From the NCBI GenBank assembly GCA_019009955.1, contig CM032228.1, positions 205,667,001 to 205,731,000 of the forward strand: DNA of 64,000 nt, in the 5' to 3' direction. Shown here one piece after another: positions 1-11,187 of this stretch (position 1 is the first letter of the stretch; each line of letters begins with the position of its first letter). Position numbers and translations under genes: made by a program. This DNA is from Riptortus pedestris (lineage: Eukaryota; Arthropoda; Insecta; Hemiptera; Alydidae). Below the pieces are notes generated by a model that made no database searches, had not been told where the DNA came from, and saw nothing but the letters and a program-made list of their open reading frames with translations.

Positions 1-290
1 GAAATCTCGCTATTTTTAATTTCAGGCCTCCCTTATAACCCCCACTCCTGTTCGTCTTAGAGAAAATTAATATAGTCTAAAGTCTAAGTTGGGTTAGTAG
101 TAATATACATACCTAGTTTCATAAAATTCGGTTCAGTCGTTTTTGCGTGAAAAGGTAACACACAAACAAATAAAGAAACAAACAAACACACATCAAAGAA
201 ACAAAATACAGTTATGGTGTCTATGACATGTGAAACGAAAAGTTATCGTGAAATTTCGAGAAAAAAATCAATGTAAAGACAGAGGTTACA

Positions 291-293
<3 letters not shown>
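1..293 (+). repeat. R2 repeat, 3' part
   Basis: Last R2 monomer (TTTCAGGCCTCCCTTATAAC, then AAATTCGGTTCAGTCGTTTT) and the R2 end CAGACAGAGGTTACAA..., followed by (TA)n at 294-333. The element continues off the left edge. Confidence 0.65.
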
Positions 294-340
<47 letters not shown>

Positions 341-1018
341 GATTACGAAGAAGGACAACTTAGCTATAGTTGTTGCTGTTCTCGTTGAAGAAAAGCATTT
401 GCATCAGATATTCACATAGATCTTTTGAAATCTCCTCTATGAGGCAGCTAGGTTCTGAATCTACAAAATGCTAGTTGTTGAACAGGAAATGGCACGAATT
501 CTATTGATCCCACGCTGACGAGTGGATTCTATTGTATTATTCAGTTAATAATTGAAGGCTATAACAAGACTCAATAAGAGGTTCAAATATGTCATATTAA
601 GAATTAGCTGGCATATCATGAAACCCTTCATCATATGGAACCTGAAATACCAAATTATTTTCACTGTACTATTACTGTGTGAGTTATATGCAAATAGGTG
701 CGATGACGTTATTATTTAAGATTATACGTTATTAACTGGAATCTTTATTCCATCTATGCCTTACTCGATTTGTAACTGTTTATTCAACACATAATCATAT
801 TAGTTAATGGCTGAAACCGAATGAGGAAGAGGGTGGGGTTCGAAAATTCTAAATATCTCCCATATTATGAGTCGTATCGAAAAATGTTATGGAAACAATC
901 TTTTTAAACTATTGGGGTTTCTCTGTATTTTTTGTAACTCAAATATTAAGCGAGTACTTTCTTGTTCTCAGTATTCATTTTCTACTCATCGTTTTTTTTT
1001 AGGTAGAAAAAGAGAATA

Positions 1019-1105
1019 TTTGTGATGAGATCAATAGCCTGTCATATCAGCAGATGGAAAATTTGCTTAGTTTATTCAGCTCCTGGGTGACGGACTTTTT
1101 TCTTG
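1019..1105 (+). repeat. R1 right-end fragment
   Basis: Diverged copy of the R1 tail (hairpin bases, then GTGACGGACTTTTTT). Degraded R1 middle sequence can be followed from about 803. Confidence 0.5.
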
Positions 1106-1208
1106 GACTATTTCCTTTAAAATTTCAAAATTCTCATTATGATGAAACAAACTGCTAATCTTAACACGGCTAATTTAATAAATAAGTACACAACTACGAT
1201 GTGGTCTT

Positions 1209-1310
1209 GCGCTTCTTGCAATTTCCTTTAAGGGAAATAAGCTATTGTGTTTGTACTCAAGACGCGATTTTGGAAAAATGTTCTCAAATGTCCATCGATC
1301 CTACCTATGA

Positions 1311-1352
<42 letters not shown>

Positions 1353-1647
1353 CTGTTACTGCTCTAGCGGTCGCATTTCTGTCTCATCGTTACCAAACTG
1401 GTTGTATAAGTGTTTCATGTAAAGCTAAAGATCAAGTTCATTATCGTCTGAAATAGGACCTAGAAATGTTAAAAATCTAAATTTTTCCGTAATTATACGT
1501 CGGATCGAAGAATTGTATAGAATCAATCTTATTGAAATTTTAAGTGCATATAAATGTTGTTAAATAGATGTTTTCTGTCCTCATATATTAAGAGTAATTC
1601 GTATTTGGTTGATTTTAGTCTTCTATAGACCCCCACTTCTACTCATG
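1209..1647 (+). repeat. R1 copy without right end
   Basis: Left palindrome arm, ATGTCCATCGATCCTACC, a (TA)n tract at about 1315-1349, CTCTAGCGGTCGC and the middle of R1. The right part is a long-form ending (CCCCCACTTCTACTCATGAG). Confidence 0.65.
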
Positions 1648-1771
1648 AGTTTTAGCAGATTTCCCTTAAGGGAAATCTGCTATTGAGGTCGTACTCATGA
1701 CACGAGTTTTGAAAAGTTTCCTCAAATGTCCATCAATCCTTCCCAGGAGATGACGAAAATGAGGTCCGTTC

Positions 1772-1814
<43 letters not shown>

Positions 1815-2325
1815 TATATGTCTGTTAACGCTCTAGCGGTCGCAATTTTTGTTTGATCGGTACCAAACTTGATATATAATCGTTTTATGTAAAAAGAAAG
1901 ATCAATTTCGTTAATGGCTGAAATCGGACCAGTGGGAGGGGGGGTTTAAAAAGGGGATTTTTGAAAATCGAAATATCTCCGTTATTATGCGTCGGATCAA
2001 AAAGGTGTGTAGAATCAATCTTAATGGAAATTAAATTCACTATAAATATTGTTCTATACATGTATTCTCTATCTTGAATATTAACCGAGATATTTGCATT
2101 TGTATTCTGTGTGTGGTCGGCAAAAATCGGCTGTGTTCGGGACTTTCCGCCGCCGAAAGCTAGTTCGGCCGTTTCCGTAACTGTTCGTCCATCGTGAATT
2201 GGTTTAGACACTCAGTCTAGGTAACAGTTACTACTACTGTTATTATTAGGCAGATTTCTCTATTGTAAAACTTCACGTGGGAAATCTGCTTAGTTTACGC
2301 AGCCCCTGCGTGACGGACTTTATTT
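1648..2325 (+). mobile_element. R1 full-length copy
   Basis: Complete short-form R1. Its left end is a perfect 30-bp palindrome (TAGCAGATTTCCC arms around TTAA). The (TA)n tract is at 1776-1810. The right end carries both hairpins and GTGACGGACTTT. The minus-strand open frame inside (1885-2211) is not a gene. Confidence 0.7.
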
Positions 2326-2438
2326 CAATTTTCAGCCTTCAGTAAACCCCCACTTTTTGTCATTCCACTTTAACAACAACCGAAAATATCATTAAACGTC
2401 TTATTCCAAGTATATACAATTAAGATTTTTATTTTATT

Positions 2439-2489
<51 letters not shown>

Positions 2490-2744
2490 ATTTTGAACTA
2501 GGTTCATTTTATTTCATCTCCTAGGAAGGATGGATAAGATGTTTGATGAAATAGTTCGAAAACCGCGCCATAAGTAAAACTTCAATAACTTGTTGAGGTT
2601 GAAATCAGCTATAGCCGTCCTTGTTTTGTAACACACCTGAGTAGCCATTATGTTTTCATATTTAATGTTAATAATGAGATATTTTAAAAGTTGATGAGAT
2701 ATTTTAAAAGTATAGATGAGGACGTTATGCCAAGTTTAGCACAG

Positions 2745-2870
2745 TGAATTGTGTTTTCGAGGCCAATGGGTCTATGTAAATCACTTTCAGATTTACATGA
2801 TGCCCTCCACAAACATTTATTTGTACGTTAAATATACTTATGGATGTTATCGCAATTTTTCTTCTTGTTT
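2745..2870 (+). repeat. Left member of an inverted duplication, possible exon end
   Basis: Matches the reverse of 4290-4410 over about 110 bases (TTTTCGAGGCCA-TGGGTCTA, ATGATGCCCTCCACAA, AATATACTTATGGAT). Both read VFEA(N/S)GSM then TAA, followed by a similar non-coding run, so they may be duplicated last exons with part of a 3' UTR. Confidence 0.45.
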
Positions 2871-3440
2871 TCCTTGTAAACTGCCTCCACCATCCAGCGT
2901 TTCCACATAACTGATGTAAATATAGTCAATACCAAGGTACACTTCATTAAGGAGTAGACAATTTTCGTCAATGTCCAATTTATGAGTATGGCTGATTTTT
3001 ATTATTTACGCCAATTAAGTCAAGTTCGTGTCTCATAGATTCAATTTGGCATTTTACTTGAGTGTGTATGTTGGAATCTTTTCGTTATAACTCTTGTCAT
3101 TATTATGTTTGTCATTTGCAATTTTCCTGAAAACGTGTTAGTAGTGAGCTATTAATTAATCCTCGGCATGCCAAAGGAACTGAAATAATGATGATGATAG
3201 GATGTTATGGAACAGATAATTCTGACAATTTAATTGGGCTTTGATAAATACAAATAAATATATAATAACAATAAAGAACCCTTTTACTTAAGCAAAGCCT
3301 TACTGAAGAGCCCCTGGCAGAAGCTAGCGCTATCAAAACCAAATATTGTTCAAAAAAGGGCATTTTAAATAAGGAGTTCTACCCCTCAACTTGCCAAAAA
3401 ATAAATACTAATACATAACTAATATAACACATTGATAAAA

Positions 3441-3566
3441 TCATAACGGATCACGAATCCCACAACACTCCTTGGCCATGGAAAGGTCTCTTATGTGGAT
3501 TTCTTCCAATGTGCTTTCAGCTTCAGCCAGTGACTTGCCTTCTACCAGCAGGTTCGCCCGTGTGCT
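3441..3566 (-). CDS. Possible terminal exon, unidentified protein (minus strand)
   Basis: On the minus strand, after an acceptor TGTAG at 3567-3571, a 42-codon frame reads from STRANLLVEG through AEAESTLEEIHIRDLSMAK to a TGA at 3441-3443. Composition is that of an acidic amphipathic helix, unlike the surrounding AT-rich DNA. It lies in the same orientation as the exons at 4094-6196, but the exon at 4094-4215 already ends in a stop. It could be an alternative last exon or a relic. Product not recognised. Confidence 0.3.
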   Translation of the reverse strand, partial: STRANLLVEGKSLAEAESTLEEIHIRDLSMAKECCGIRDPL

Positions 3567-4093
3567 CTACACCGTGAAAAGTATGATTTTTTACTTTTGT
3601 GACAACTTGCATGCAAACGGCAGCCTTTTAAAGTTCTAAGCAATAAGAAGGGTTAGATGTTGAAATCTTATAATCTCCTGTAATACTTAACATTTTGAAC
3701 AAAGCCTCATTTTAGAGATAATTTTAACCTTCAATATCTATAAAGGTATTTTAGCAGATTTCTCTTGAGAGACCGGACCACTGAAGTTCCTGTGAGCCAT
3801 AATGGGAACAACTTTCCTTGGTCATTAAATTGGAACAAAACGGTGGCTATGGATAACCGCAGATATATATCTTATTAAATATGGTAATGTACTTTATGTT
3901 TTTGACATTTGATACAACTAAATATGTACATTAATTCTAAGGAAATGAAAGGCCACAAAACTAAATCAATGCCAGCCAACATTTAATAGTACCATAGCCA
4001 CCCACTTTCTCTTTAAAAAAATGTTGTTTTATCCGCGTCTTTGCTTTTTGAAATGTAACCATCATTTATTTAGAGATTCTTTATAGAGATTGT

Positions 4094-4215
4094 TTAGCGC
4101 TTTTGACGATTCCAGCATTTCCATGCGGTCATGTTTTCCCGTTGCCTCAAGGATTCCAATTCTCTAAGGGCTTCCTGCCTGCGTCTTTCATCAGACTGCT
4201 TGTAGATATAGTCTC
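4094..4215 (-). CDS. Probable last exon of unidentified coiled-coil protein (minus strand)
   Basis: After the acceptor CTATTTGCAG the minus strand reads DYIYKQSDERRRQEALRELE, then SLRQRENMTAWKCWNRQKR and a TAA at 4094-4096. It is strongly charged and helical. It joins in phase (A|GA) to the donor of the exon at 5724-5862. Role unknown. Confidence 0.45.
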
Positions 4216-4289
4216 CTGCAAATAGACATACCAATTAAAGAAGGTCGTTTAAAAACATAATTATATTCCTAATTGTGCTCTCAGTTCGC

Positions 4290-4410
4290 GATAAAATCCA
4301 TAAGTATATTTATCCTAAAATAAATACTTGTGGAGGGCATCATGACTTTCATATTTACATAGACCCACTGGCCTCGAAAACATTGTTCTCAAACTGTGTA
4401 TAAATGGAAA
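4290..4410 (-). repeat. Right member of the inverted duplication, possible exon end
   Basis: Minus-strand counterpart of 2745-2870. The minus strand reads YTQFENNVFEASGSM and TAA, then shared 3' sequence. It lies between exons of the minus-strand coiled-coil gene, whose own frame it does not join. Confidence 0.45.
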
Positions 4411-5723
4411 ACGTTGTCAATTACCACTTAGATTCAGGAGATTGTAATTTTCAAGAAAACATGTTTCTTCGACTCCATGCATTTTGAGAATAACTACCAC
4501 AACTAACAATAATTCTTTCTAACATCCAATTACTTCCATGCTAATTAAAATCAGTACATGAATGTGATAATTTAGAAGATAAACGTCAAAACGGGGTAAT
4601 GCCACTTCTTTCGTATAGATAATTTATTTTTACAGATCTAGAACTTGAAGTTAAAATATTAAACTCGGCGTTTGGAGTTACCAGTCTTTATTATATCCTG
4701 TCCTAAAGTATGCACATTTTCCACCAGATGAATTCATATATTCTATTGCCTGTTTTCCCCAAAGGTTTACAAGCCTTAAAGTTTAAACTGACTAACAGGT
4801 ATTTAGTGTATAATACAATTAAATGAAATTCGCTTTTTAGAAGTGGGAGTTTGCACTCTTGTTGAACATGATCTTTAGTTGTACAAGAAAAATTGAAATA
4901 TCAAGTTTCATTAAGACCAAACAAAAATTGATGTCGTAAACAGACAAAAAGCGCGTGCACACGCGCACACACACACATTCTGTTACCACTCGAGCTGCTC
5001 CTATATTTGTTCAACCGCTATGTTTCTGGATATTTAAATGTTTCCTATAAAATAAGGATTTCGTTGATAAAATCGAACTAGGAATGCAGGTTTGGAGAGC
5101 AGTCAAAAGGAAATGTATATATTCCTATTACTATGCGTTCGATTGAAAACAGGGATATAAAATAGCAAATGATATTTAGCAATAAAGGCTTAAATGTAAC
5201 TTAAACTGACCTATGAATAATTCATTATCATCTGAGTATCATTCCTGCGGGCGGGAAATCTTAGTTTTTGAAGCTCCTGCGTAACAGAATTTTATTTAAT
5301 AGATTACTTTTAGCAGCTTTTATCTGTATAGTTCCATCGAGAGACGAGGTGCAAGAACCAATAAGACACGGACCCAGCGATATCAAAAGTTTAGGTAGGT
5401 ACCTTTCACGCAACGAGTAAGTAATTAGTGACTATTCAAGAGAAAAATATCGGGTTCTTGTAGACTGTTCTTTGTGTGAGATAATTGAATTTGTTTGGCC
5501 GAAGTGTATTTATTGTCTTAGAAAAACATGAGAACCTGGTGCCTTCAAGGCACCGTAAGATGGAGTTCTTGAAATTTCTAGAAATATACTCTGAATAAGC
5601 ATATTTATAATGTTTAAAAATGTACTCTATAATCTTTTTGATTATATTGTATATGTCTGTGTGCTTGTGTCATATTTGAAATATGAATATGGTAAATGTT
5701 GAAACATATTGAACTTGACTTAC

Positions 5724-5862
5724 TCTTATGATTCAAACTTCTCTTTTTCAGCCATGAATCGTATGCTGCGTGAGCACACATAGTCGTCAATAAATCTAAC
5801 TCCCTTTCCGCAGTATCTATCAGAACGTCATCAGTCCGTGAATTCAGCAATGTATTGAGCTC
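5724..5862 (-). CDS. Exon of unidentified coiled-coil protein (minus strand)
   Basis: Minus-strand reading ELNTLLNSRTDDVLIDTAER, then ELDLLTTMCAHAAYDSWLKK and RSLNHK, ending at a good GTAAGT donor in phase 1 that fits the exon at 4094-4215. The acceptor is TTTTAAG; an earlier one after AATCAG (frame also open) would add seven codons. The YDSWLKKR motif recalls the W-L-x-K-K motifs of coiled-coil microtubule-associated proteins such as MAP9, CCDC34 or CCDC181, but this is only a resemblance. Confidence 0.45.
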
Positions 5863-6019
5863 CTTAAAATTGGGGGAAAATGTCTGATTAAATTTTATTT
5901 ACTGCATTCCAACATCATTCGCTTTTACAACTAGTAATAGACACAATTATTAAATGGAATATTAGTGAGAGACAATTTAATATAATTTGTTCAAGGAAAA
6001 CAGAAGTTACATTACAATT

Positions 6020-6196
6020 TTTTCCCCTTTGCCAGCAGACAGTAGCGTGGTTGTTATTTTGCAATCGTCTGTACTCATTGCAGTTTTCAACGAATTTCAA
6101 ATATAGTTCTTTAATGCGTTCTTTATTACACTCGGCTTCCAAGCGTTTTTTCTCTAACCATTCTTCATATGTAATACCTTTATATTCCCTTTTTCG
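6020..6196 (-). CDS. Exon of unidentified coiled-coil protein (minus strand), 3' border unsure
   Basis: After a strong acceptor (TATTTTACAG) the minus strand reads RKREYKGITYEEWLEKKRLE, then AECNKERIKELYLKFVENCN. The YEEWLEKK motif repeats the YDSWLKK motif of the exon at 5724, which supports one protein. The donor is unclear: GTAATG near 6020 would be phase 2, whereas the next exon needs phase 0, so a weaker donor inside or a missing exon is possible. Upstream exons were not found; repeats begin at about 6386. Confidence 0.4.
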
Positions 6197-6385
6197 CTGT
6201 AAAATAAAAATAAATTAAGGCACAATATATGCTATGACTATTATGTATGGTATATTAAGGGAACAACATTTACAGGTTTGCTGCACCTGTTAATCATAAT
6301 ACTTGCATTCATTAAACTTAATTCAAGTCCTTAGGTTCTATCTCGTGTATACCTGCTTAACTTCACAAGGTTAGGCATACAATTT

Positions 6386-7070
6386 TTTAGCTGATTTCCC
6401 TTAAGGGTACTCATAACGCGATTTTCGAATTTTTTTTCAAATGTCCATCGATCTTACCCAGGACATGACGAAAATGAGGTCCGTTCAAAACTGTGTGTGT
6501 GTATATATATATATATTTGTCTGTTGCTGCTCTAGCGGTCGCAATTATTGTTTAATCGTGACCAAACTCGATATTTAGTCGTTTAATGTAAAAAGAAAGA
6601 TCAAGTTCGTTAACGGCTGAAACCGGACCAGGTTGAATCAGGTTTGGAGGGGGAGAATTTTGAAAATTCGAAATATCTCCGTTATTTTACGTCTGGAAAA
6701 ACTTAGAATAGAGTCAACCTTATAGAAAATTAAATGTACTATAAATATTGCTATATACATTTATCCCCTATCTTGAATATTAACAAAGTTATTTGCATTT
6801 TTCAGTTTTCGGCCTTCAGCAAACCCCCACTTCTACTCATGTTACATAAACAATACCACATCATTCGAACCTTAAATACCAAATATTGTTTTCAAGAGAC
6901 ATTTATTATATGAGATACATGCAAATATGTTCTGATGACCGCCCACCCCCTTCTTAAGTTTTTCGACTACTTAAATTGGATTGATTGAAATAAAAATTAT
7001 TCTGATTCACTATAAACTAAGGTACTAGATATAGTAAATAGTTTTAAACCAAAAATTAAAAGTTTTTTAG
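6386..7070 (+). repeat. R1 long-form copy
   Basis: Left palindrome with CCCTTAAGGG, a short (TG)/(TA) tract at 6492-6517, CTCTAGCGGTCGC, then the long-form section (CCCCCACTTCTACTCATG). It faces the minus-strand copy at 7082-7652. Confidence 0.65.
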
Positions 7071-7081
7071 ATATTCCTTGT

Positions 7082-7469
7082 TGATGTCTATATTTTAAAA
7101 AAGTCCATCACGCAGGGGCTGCGTAAACTAAACAGATTTCCCACGTGAAGCTATACAATAGAGAAATCTCTATACGAGAGCCGAACAAAAATGCAAATAT
7201 CACGGTTCATATTGAAGATAGAGAATAAATGTATAGAACAATATTTATAGTAAATTTATTTTGCAAGAAGATTAGTTTTATACAATTTTTTGATCCGACG
7301 TATGGTAACGGAGATATTTTGAATTTTCAAAAAACCTCCCCTCTAAACCCCCCTCCCACTGGTCCGATTTCAGCCGTTAACGAACTTGATCTTTCTTTTT
7401 ACATAAAACGACTAAATATCGAGTTTGGTAACAATCAAACAAAAATTGCGACCGCTAGAGCGGTAACAG

Positions 7470-7525
<56 letters not shown>

Positions 7526-7652
7526 TTTTGAACGGACCTCATTTTCGTCATCTACTAGGTAGAATCGATGGACATTTGAAGAAAAATGTCGAAAATTCCG
7601 TCATGAGTACAACCTCAATAGCTGATTTCCCTTAAGGGACATCTGCTAAAAG
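7082..7652 (-). repeat. R1 copy, inverted, next to another
   Basis: Read on the minus strand it has both ends: AGCAGATGTCCC... at 7652 and ACGCAGCCCCTGCGTGATGG near 7105. The (TA)n tract is at 7473-7522. With 6386-7070 it makes a large inverted pair. Confidence 0.7.
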
Positions 7653-7858
7653 GTGGACGGAACTGGAGAAAGATCACCTATTAAACGTAATTTCAAAATA
7701 TCGTTTGCAGTTTGACGTGAGATTTGTTTTTCACCTCCCCTATAAACTTGATATTGTATTAATAGGAACAATTATTAATAACTACTCGAATTTCACAGAT
7801 ACTCACTCCCCACATATTTTATTTACCTAATTATGGATAAAGAGCACCCACAATTTTA

Positions 7859-8300
7859 TCAGATTTCCCGAGGGGAAATCATCTATTAAGGTTGTACTCA
7901 TGACGCGATTTCGGAAAGTTTTCTCAAATGTCTATCGATACTTCCTAGGATATGACGGACAATATATATATTTTTAAACGTTACAATTTTTATCGTATCG
8001 TTACCAAACTCCATATATAAGAGTTACATGTAACATTAAGTTCGTGGCTGATATCGTGGGGAAGAGGGGAATTAGAAAATTTGAAATATCAAATATTTTT
8101 ATAAGTTGGACAGGAAAATTGTATATAAACAATCTTAATGTAAATTTGATTACCTATAAATGTGATTGTATACATATTTTCTCTATCACTAATATGACTG
8201 AGATATTTGGATTTTCTAGGTTTCAGCCTTATATAGTAGTCGGTCGGTACACCTATACTCCTACTCATGTCCTATTAACAATGAATAAACTATATGCTGT
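7859..8300 (+). repeat. R1 diverged copy
   Basis: Left palindrome (GATTTCCCGAGGGGAAATC), GTACTCATGACGCGATTT, a very short TA tract and R1 middle. The tail is missing. Confidence 0.6.
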
Positions 8301-8387
8301 TATAATATGAACCATATTACTCCATGCTTAAATACTAAATGTTCTCTAAATTGAACTTTTACTATGTAAAATATATGCAAATGCGGT

Positions 8388-8690
8388 GCAAATTCGATCC
8401 TACCATGGTTCCTTATTAGCATTGGGTGACCAATTCGATTCTACTTTAGTAACATATCAGAGAAGAGTGACTAATTAGATTCTATCCTATTTCTTTATTA
8501 GTAAAGGGTGCCTAATTCAATTCAACTATAGTTCATTGTCAGTAAAGGGTGCCTAATTCGATTCTACCCAGTCCCTTGTTAGTAAAGGGTGCCTAATTCG
8601 ATTCTACCCTAGTTCCTTATTAGTAAAGGGTGCCAAATTCGATGTAACCATAGTTCCTTGTTAGTAAAGGGTGACTAATTCTCTTTAGCC
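8388..8690 (+). repeat. Minisatellite, about 41-bp unit, about 7-8 copies
   Basis: Tandem units with CCTAATTCGATTCTACCC and TTAGTAAAGGGTG, best preserved at 8520-8640. Decayed units reappear at 9073-9150, so the array was once longer or was split. Confidence 0.75.
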
Positions 8691-9836
8691 TTAATTCCAC
8701 CATAGCAAACCTCCTCTTTGTCTAAAGTTTCACTTAAACCTGTCAGTAAAACAAGACTGGACGGTATATTAGAGTTGTAGTCTGCATACTCGCTAGCTAA
8801 TGCCTCTAATTAGTCACCTTATGAAGGGTACGAAGGGATGGCTATCTAACAACTGTGGCTTTGTGGAGAATTATCTCCATTCACACCAACAAAGGCACAT
8901 ATTGGTGTGATTGAATTTTCCTCATGGTTTCTTTATTGCTGGATGATGCAGAAGGAAAGGGGAAATCACTGTATGGCCTTGTGACTCTCTTATTCCCTTT
9001 CCGTACCCATGAAAATCAGGTTTACCTATTCACGGCATCGATTACCAGGTATAGCATCTAGATACAACACGTTATTAGCAAAAGGGTAATGGTGATTCAG
9101 TCTTAATTTCTTCTGAGTAAAGTGGCGCTGATTCAATGTGTTCTGATATAACAGACCTGATATAAAATAAAATTATGAACACTAACTCAAAAGGCATTAA
9201 AAGGGGGGGGGGCAATTATAAGAGATTTGATCAAATCGGTTCTTAAAATGAATATATGGTTATGCTACTTTAAATCAAATTACCTCACGCCAAATTTTCA
9301 ATACAGTTCAGATCAATACGTTTCTGAAACACTGAAATTTTAAATTAAAACCTACCTCTTTATCAAGTAGCATGTTGAAAAAAATTCTAAACTCTGGTTA
9401 ATCATATGTTTCAGTATCGACCAAGCTCTTGGTTTAATCAAATCATACTTGTAATATGCCATCTGGTAATGGTACTGAAATGAATGACTTCTCATAACAG
9501 GGTTACTATGTGGAGAAAAAAAAAAGCTCTTGGTTTTTATAACGCTTGTCTCAGATTAGTCATGTGTGTTACTCAAAATACATTTGCATAAATTTAATTA
9601 ATTATCTCTATTCAGAAGTGTTAAATGGACCTTCACTTGACAGGCCTTCAGTGTAGTAGCACCATTCCTCCTACCTCTCACTTGTAATTGAAATTTTAGC
9701 TGGAGAGGGGGGTGAGGTGTATTAATTGTGCCTTTGGAGGCGTAGGAATGAATTTTCGAGGTCCTGAAATCCTTCTGGCATCCAGAATAATTATTACTTT
9801 CCTCGGGATGCGGGCTGGCTGGTGGAGGTCCATCAT

Positions 9837-9913
9837 CAACGGAAGGATCAAAAGGTCAACCACGCCTCCACTCTTAATATTAAGAGTGGAGGTGTGTTTT
9901 GATCCTTCCGTTG
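9837..9913. repeat. 77-bp hairpin palindrome
   Basis: Arms CAACGGAAGGATCAAAA and TTTTGATCCTTCCGTTG are perfect complements, as are CCTCCACTCTTA and TAAGAGTGGAGG, with one bulge on the left arm and a 4-base loop. Age looks low. Confidence 0.7.
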
Positions 9914-10533
9914 AATTATTGCTTTCTCTGTCATATTCTATGCCAATTTTACTATCTGTGCACGATAAATCAAATATTTTTTAACTAATATTGTAAAGAA
10001 TGTTATTATTCAAATCATTTATTTGACGGGATCATTTAATAAAGGGATGCCAAGAATGAAAAATACGTAGTGAGAAACAATAATAAAAGAGTTATATTAT
10101 TATTTCTTCGTTAGATGTTTTATGCTCTTTCATGGCACCTCTGAGAGGCTAAAATTGTGAACCATTAGGTCTGTCTTACTTAAGAACTAGCAAATGACCT
10201 GGAAGCAAATGAACCTGAGGTTTTATGAAAAAACTCATAGGATAGTAGAAATAATATTTTTACTCTCTCGAAATAACATACAATTGTAGTCTATTTATAA
10301 ATTTGTTAATCTGGTTTTATACTGAGGTTATTTAATACTAAGAAAGAACGAGAAGTCCAGAAGAAAACCTCGGTTTCCTATGCATGTATACATTACTAAT
10401 CCATCAAATGAGAAATGGTTTTCATATAAAAGAGTAATTAATATTTCTTTTGAGATTAATAAATATGAATTTAATCATATCAGCTCTCAGATAAGAATCC
10501 AAGGCCGTGGGAACTCTGTTTAGCTTAGTAGCC

Positions 10534-10554
10534 ATGATGTGTTCCTTGAAGCAG
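10534..10554 (+). CDS. ACADM: Candidate first coding exon of ACADM copy A
   Basis: A 21-nt reading MMCSLKQ followed by a GTTCGT donor in phase 0, the phase that copy A's exon 2 at 23153 needs. It parallels copy B's MTSLKK followed by GTTTGT: the last 13 exon bases (TTCCTTGAAGCAG here, TTCCCTGAAGAAG in copy B) match at 11 positions, and both have a TAG(C)C context just before ATG. The implied intron is 12.6 kb, full of repeats. No other good first exon was seen between here and 23153. A chance match of so short a string is possible. Confidence 0.45.
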
Positions 10555-10918
10555 GTTCGTAACAATTTTATTGCTACCAAAACATCGGTTTATTCATTTA
10601 GTTCGTGTGTTATTTTCTTAAATCTTTTAATACTTAATGTTACCAGTTATTGGCGTGATTCTAATTGGACACATATTTTGGTTTTATTGTCAATTAAATT
10701 TCTTGCTGGAAAAAGATATTCCCTAACAATATATTCTTTTGGAAATTAAATAAATGTTTTGCGCCTAACATCATATTTACCAGGTTTATTTGTTGTCTGA
10801 AAATATAAGCATTATGTTAAGTCAAGGTCATTTATAGTAAGTATAGAAAACGTGTTCTCCCCTCCCAAGCATTCAAGCCTGGTACTCCACGGCGCCAAAC
10901 AACAACTTACCTTGAAAC

Positions 10919-11041
10919 GTAAATTCCATTTGTGTGCGTGTGTGTGAGCGTGCGGCGTGAGGGTTTGTATTATCTTATGTTTATATATGCAAAGAGAAAA
11001 TAAAACGCACACACACACTCAAATATTCACATGGAATTTAT
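10919..11041. repeat. Inverted repeat with (GT)n/(CA)n arms
   Basis: GTAAATTCCAT and a (TG)-rich run on the left face a (CA)-rich run and ATGGAATTTA on the right. Lies next to an R1 left half. Confidence 0.45.
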
Positions 11042-11125
11042 TTGTATTTATTAGCAGATTTCTCTTAATGTCTTGGAATATCCTTGTCACTGTCATAGGA
11101 GATAACGAAAATGGGGTTTGCTCAA

Positions 11126-11159
<34 letters not shown>

Positions 11160-11187
11160 ATATATATATATATATAATATATACAAT

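Noticed and set aside
1201..1456. Open frames with long Tyr-Ile runs
   Set aside because: They are translated (TA)n tracts inside R1. The same applies to those at 7229-7531, 10957-11235, 33206-33409, 38732-39001, 47174-47446 and 55170-55445.
1885..2211. 108-codon minus-strand open frame
   Set aside because: It lies wholly within R1. The same frame is broken in other R1 copies, so it is not under coding constraint.
8388..8690. Regularly spaced repeats that could suggest a CRISPR array
   Set aside because: Units are contiguous without unique spacers, and the DNA is clearly eukaryotic; it is a minisatellite.
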